Assembly: GCA_012064415.1 (NCBI GenBank) | Contig: SSNU01000048.1 | Span: 1-64,000 of the forward strand | Direction of reading: 5' to 3' | Source of the DNA: Gyrodactylus bullatarudis | Taxonomy: Eukaryota; Platyhelminthes; Monogenea; Gyrodactylidea; Gyrodactylidae | Length of the DNA stretch: 64,000 bases | In this document: positions 63,869 through 64,000 of the stretch, piece after piece | How positions within the stretch are numbered: the stretch's first letter is position 1 | How the letters are laid out: the number at the start of each line of letters is the position of its first letter | Made by a program: the position numbers and the translations under genes | The notes under the pieces: generated by a model | Database searches by the model: none | Told to the model about the DNA's origin: nothing | Seen by the model: the letters and a program-made list of their open reading frames with translations, nothing else

Positions 63869-64000
63869 GTGTAAGTTATGTTTAAGATTATATTAATATA
63901 TATATTACAGTTTTAGAATTTAGTATGCTCAAAAAGTTAATAATATGTATGGGAATATTTTTGTGCTAGTTTTTTTCTAGAAATATTTATTTCAAGCTTA

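Noticed and set aside
1..64000. CRISPR arrays, bacterial operons, prophage or integrated virus
   Set aside because: No regularly spaced short repeats, no ribosome-binding-site-led gene strings, and no viral capsid or envelope-like frame. All repeats are explained by eukaryotic transposons or local duplications.

Overview
The window is AT-rich (roughly 70% A+T by eye) eukaryotic, almost certainly invertebrate metazoan, DNA packed with decayed transposable elements. The metazoan reading rests on the mix: mariner, Tc1, pogo/Tigger, piggyBac, Merlin, Ginger-like integrase, Gypsy-type LTR elements, CR1/Jockey-like LINEs, many Penelope-like elements (PLEs) with GIY-YIG endonucleases, and tRNA-derived SINEs. 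I see no prokaryotic gene organisation, no rRNA and no intact tRNA. The species cannot be named. Introns of 22-33 nt recur both in the putative host gene and inside transposons, so the lineage splices ultrashort introns; dicyemids are known for introns of about this length, but that is only a guess.

The signal not explained by transposons is on the + strand between 18.37 kb and the right end. Exons of about 80-93 codons recur there. Nearly all begin and end in phase 1 and fall into two module types. Type A (18372, 25436, 37300, 48402, 52108, 58659, plus a broken copy at 60867) ends in a short helix-like tail, often with a Leu-Glu pair. Type B (18637, 37579, 48682, 52386, 63614) carries a strand of the form hhShh followed by Asp or Glu near its N-terminus. 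In four places A is followed by B across an intron of only 25-30 nt, while successive pairs are 4-19 kb apart with transposons between. I read this as part of one very long modular gene, or a cluster of sister genes, with open ends on both sides. I do not recognise the family.

Layout: 0-5 kb, remnants of Gypsy RT, mariner, Tigger and a LINE tail, plus a fold-back repeat. 6.3-9.2 kb, a Gypsy-type LTR element on the - strand lacking the RT core. 9.4-10.1 kb, a 715-bp LTR relic. 10.1-13 kb, a pogo-like element with two divergent genes. 13-17.3 kb, fold-back repeat and interleaved PLE fragments. 18.4-18.9 kb, first A-B pair. 19.2-20.5 kb, PLE with inverted ends. 21.3-24.1 kb, a piggyBac MITE and a Ginger-like integrase element hit by a second MITE. 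25.4 kb, module A, followed at once by a MITE. 27-31.3 kb, SINE head and two related LINEs. 32-35.5 kb, PLE tail, MITEs and a small helix-turn-helix element. 37.3-37.8 kb, second A-B pair. 39.3-45.4 kb, a 6.1-kb near-perfect inverted repeat built from pogo-like and PLE sequence. 46-47 kb, piggyBac remnant. 48.4 and 52.1 kb, third and fourth A-B pairs with a PLE end between them. 53-58 kb, two different Merlin elements and a PLE 3' end. 58.7-63.9 kb, module A, SINE cluster, broken module A, PLE RT remnant and module B.

No transposase or reverse transcriptase gene here looks fully intact. Functional coding potential is most credible for the A/B exons.
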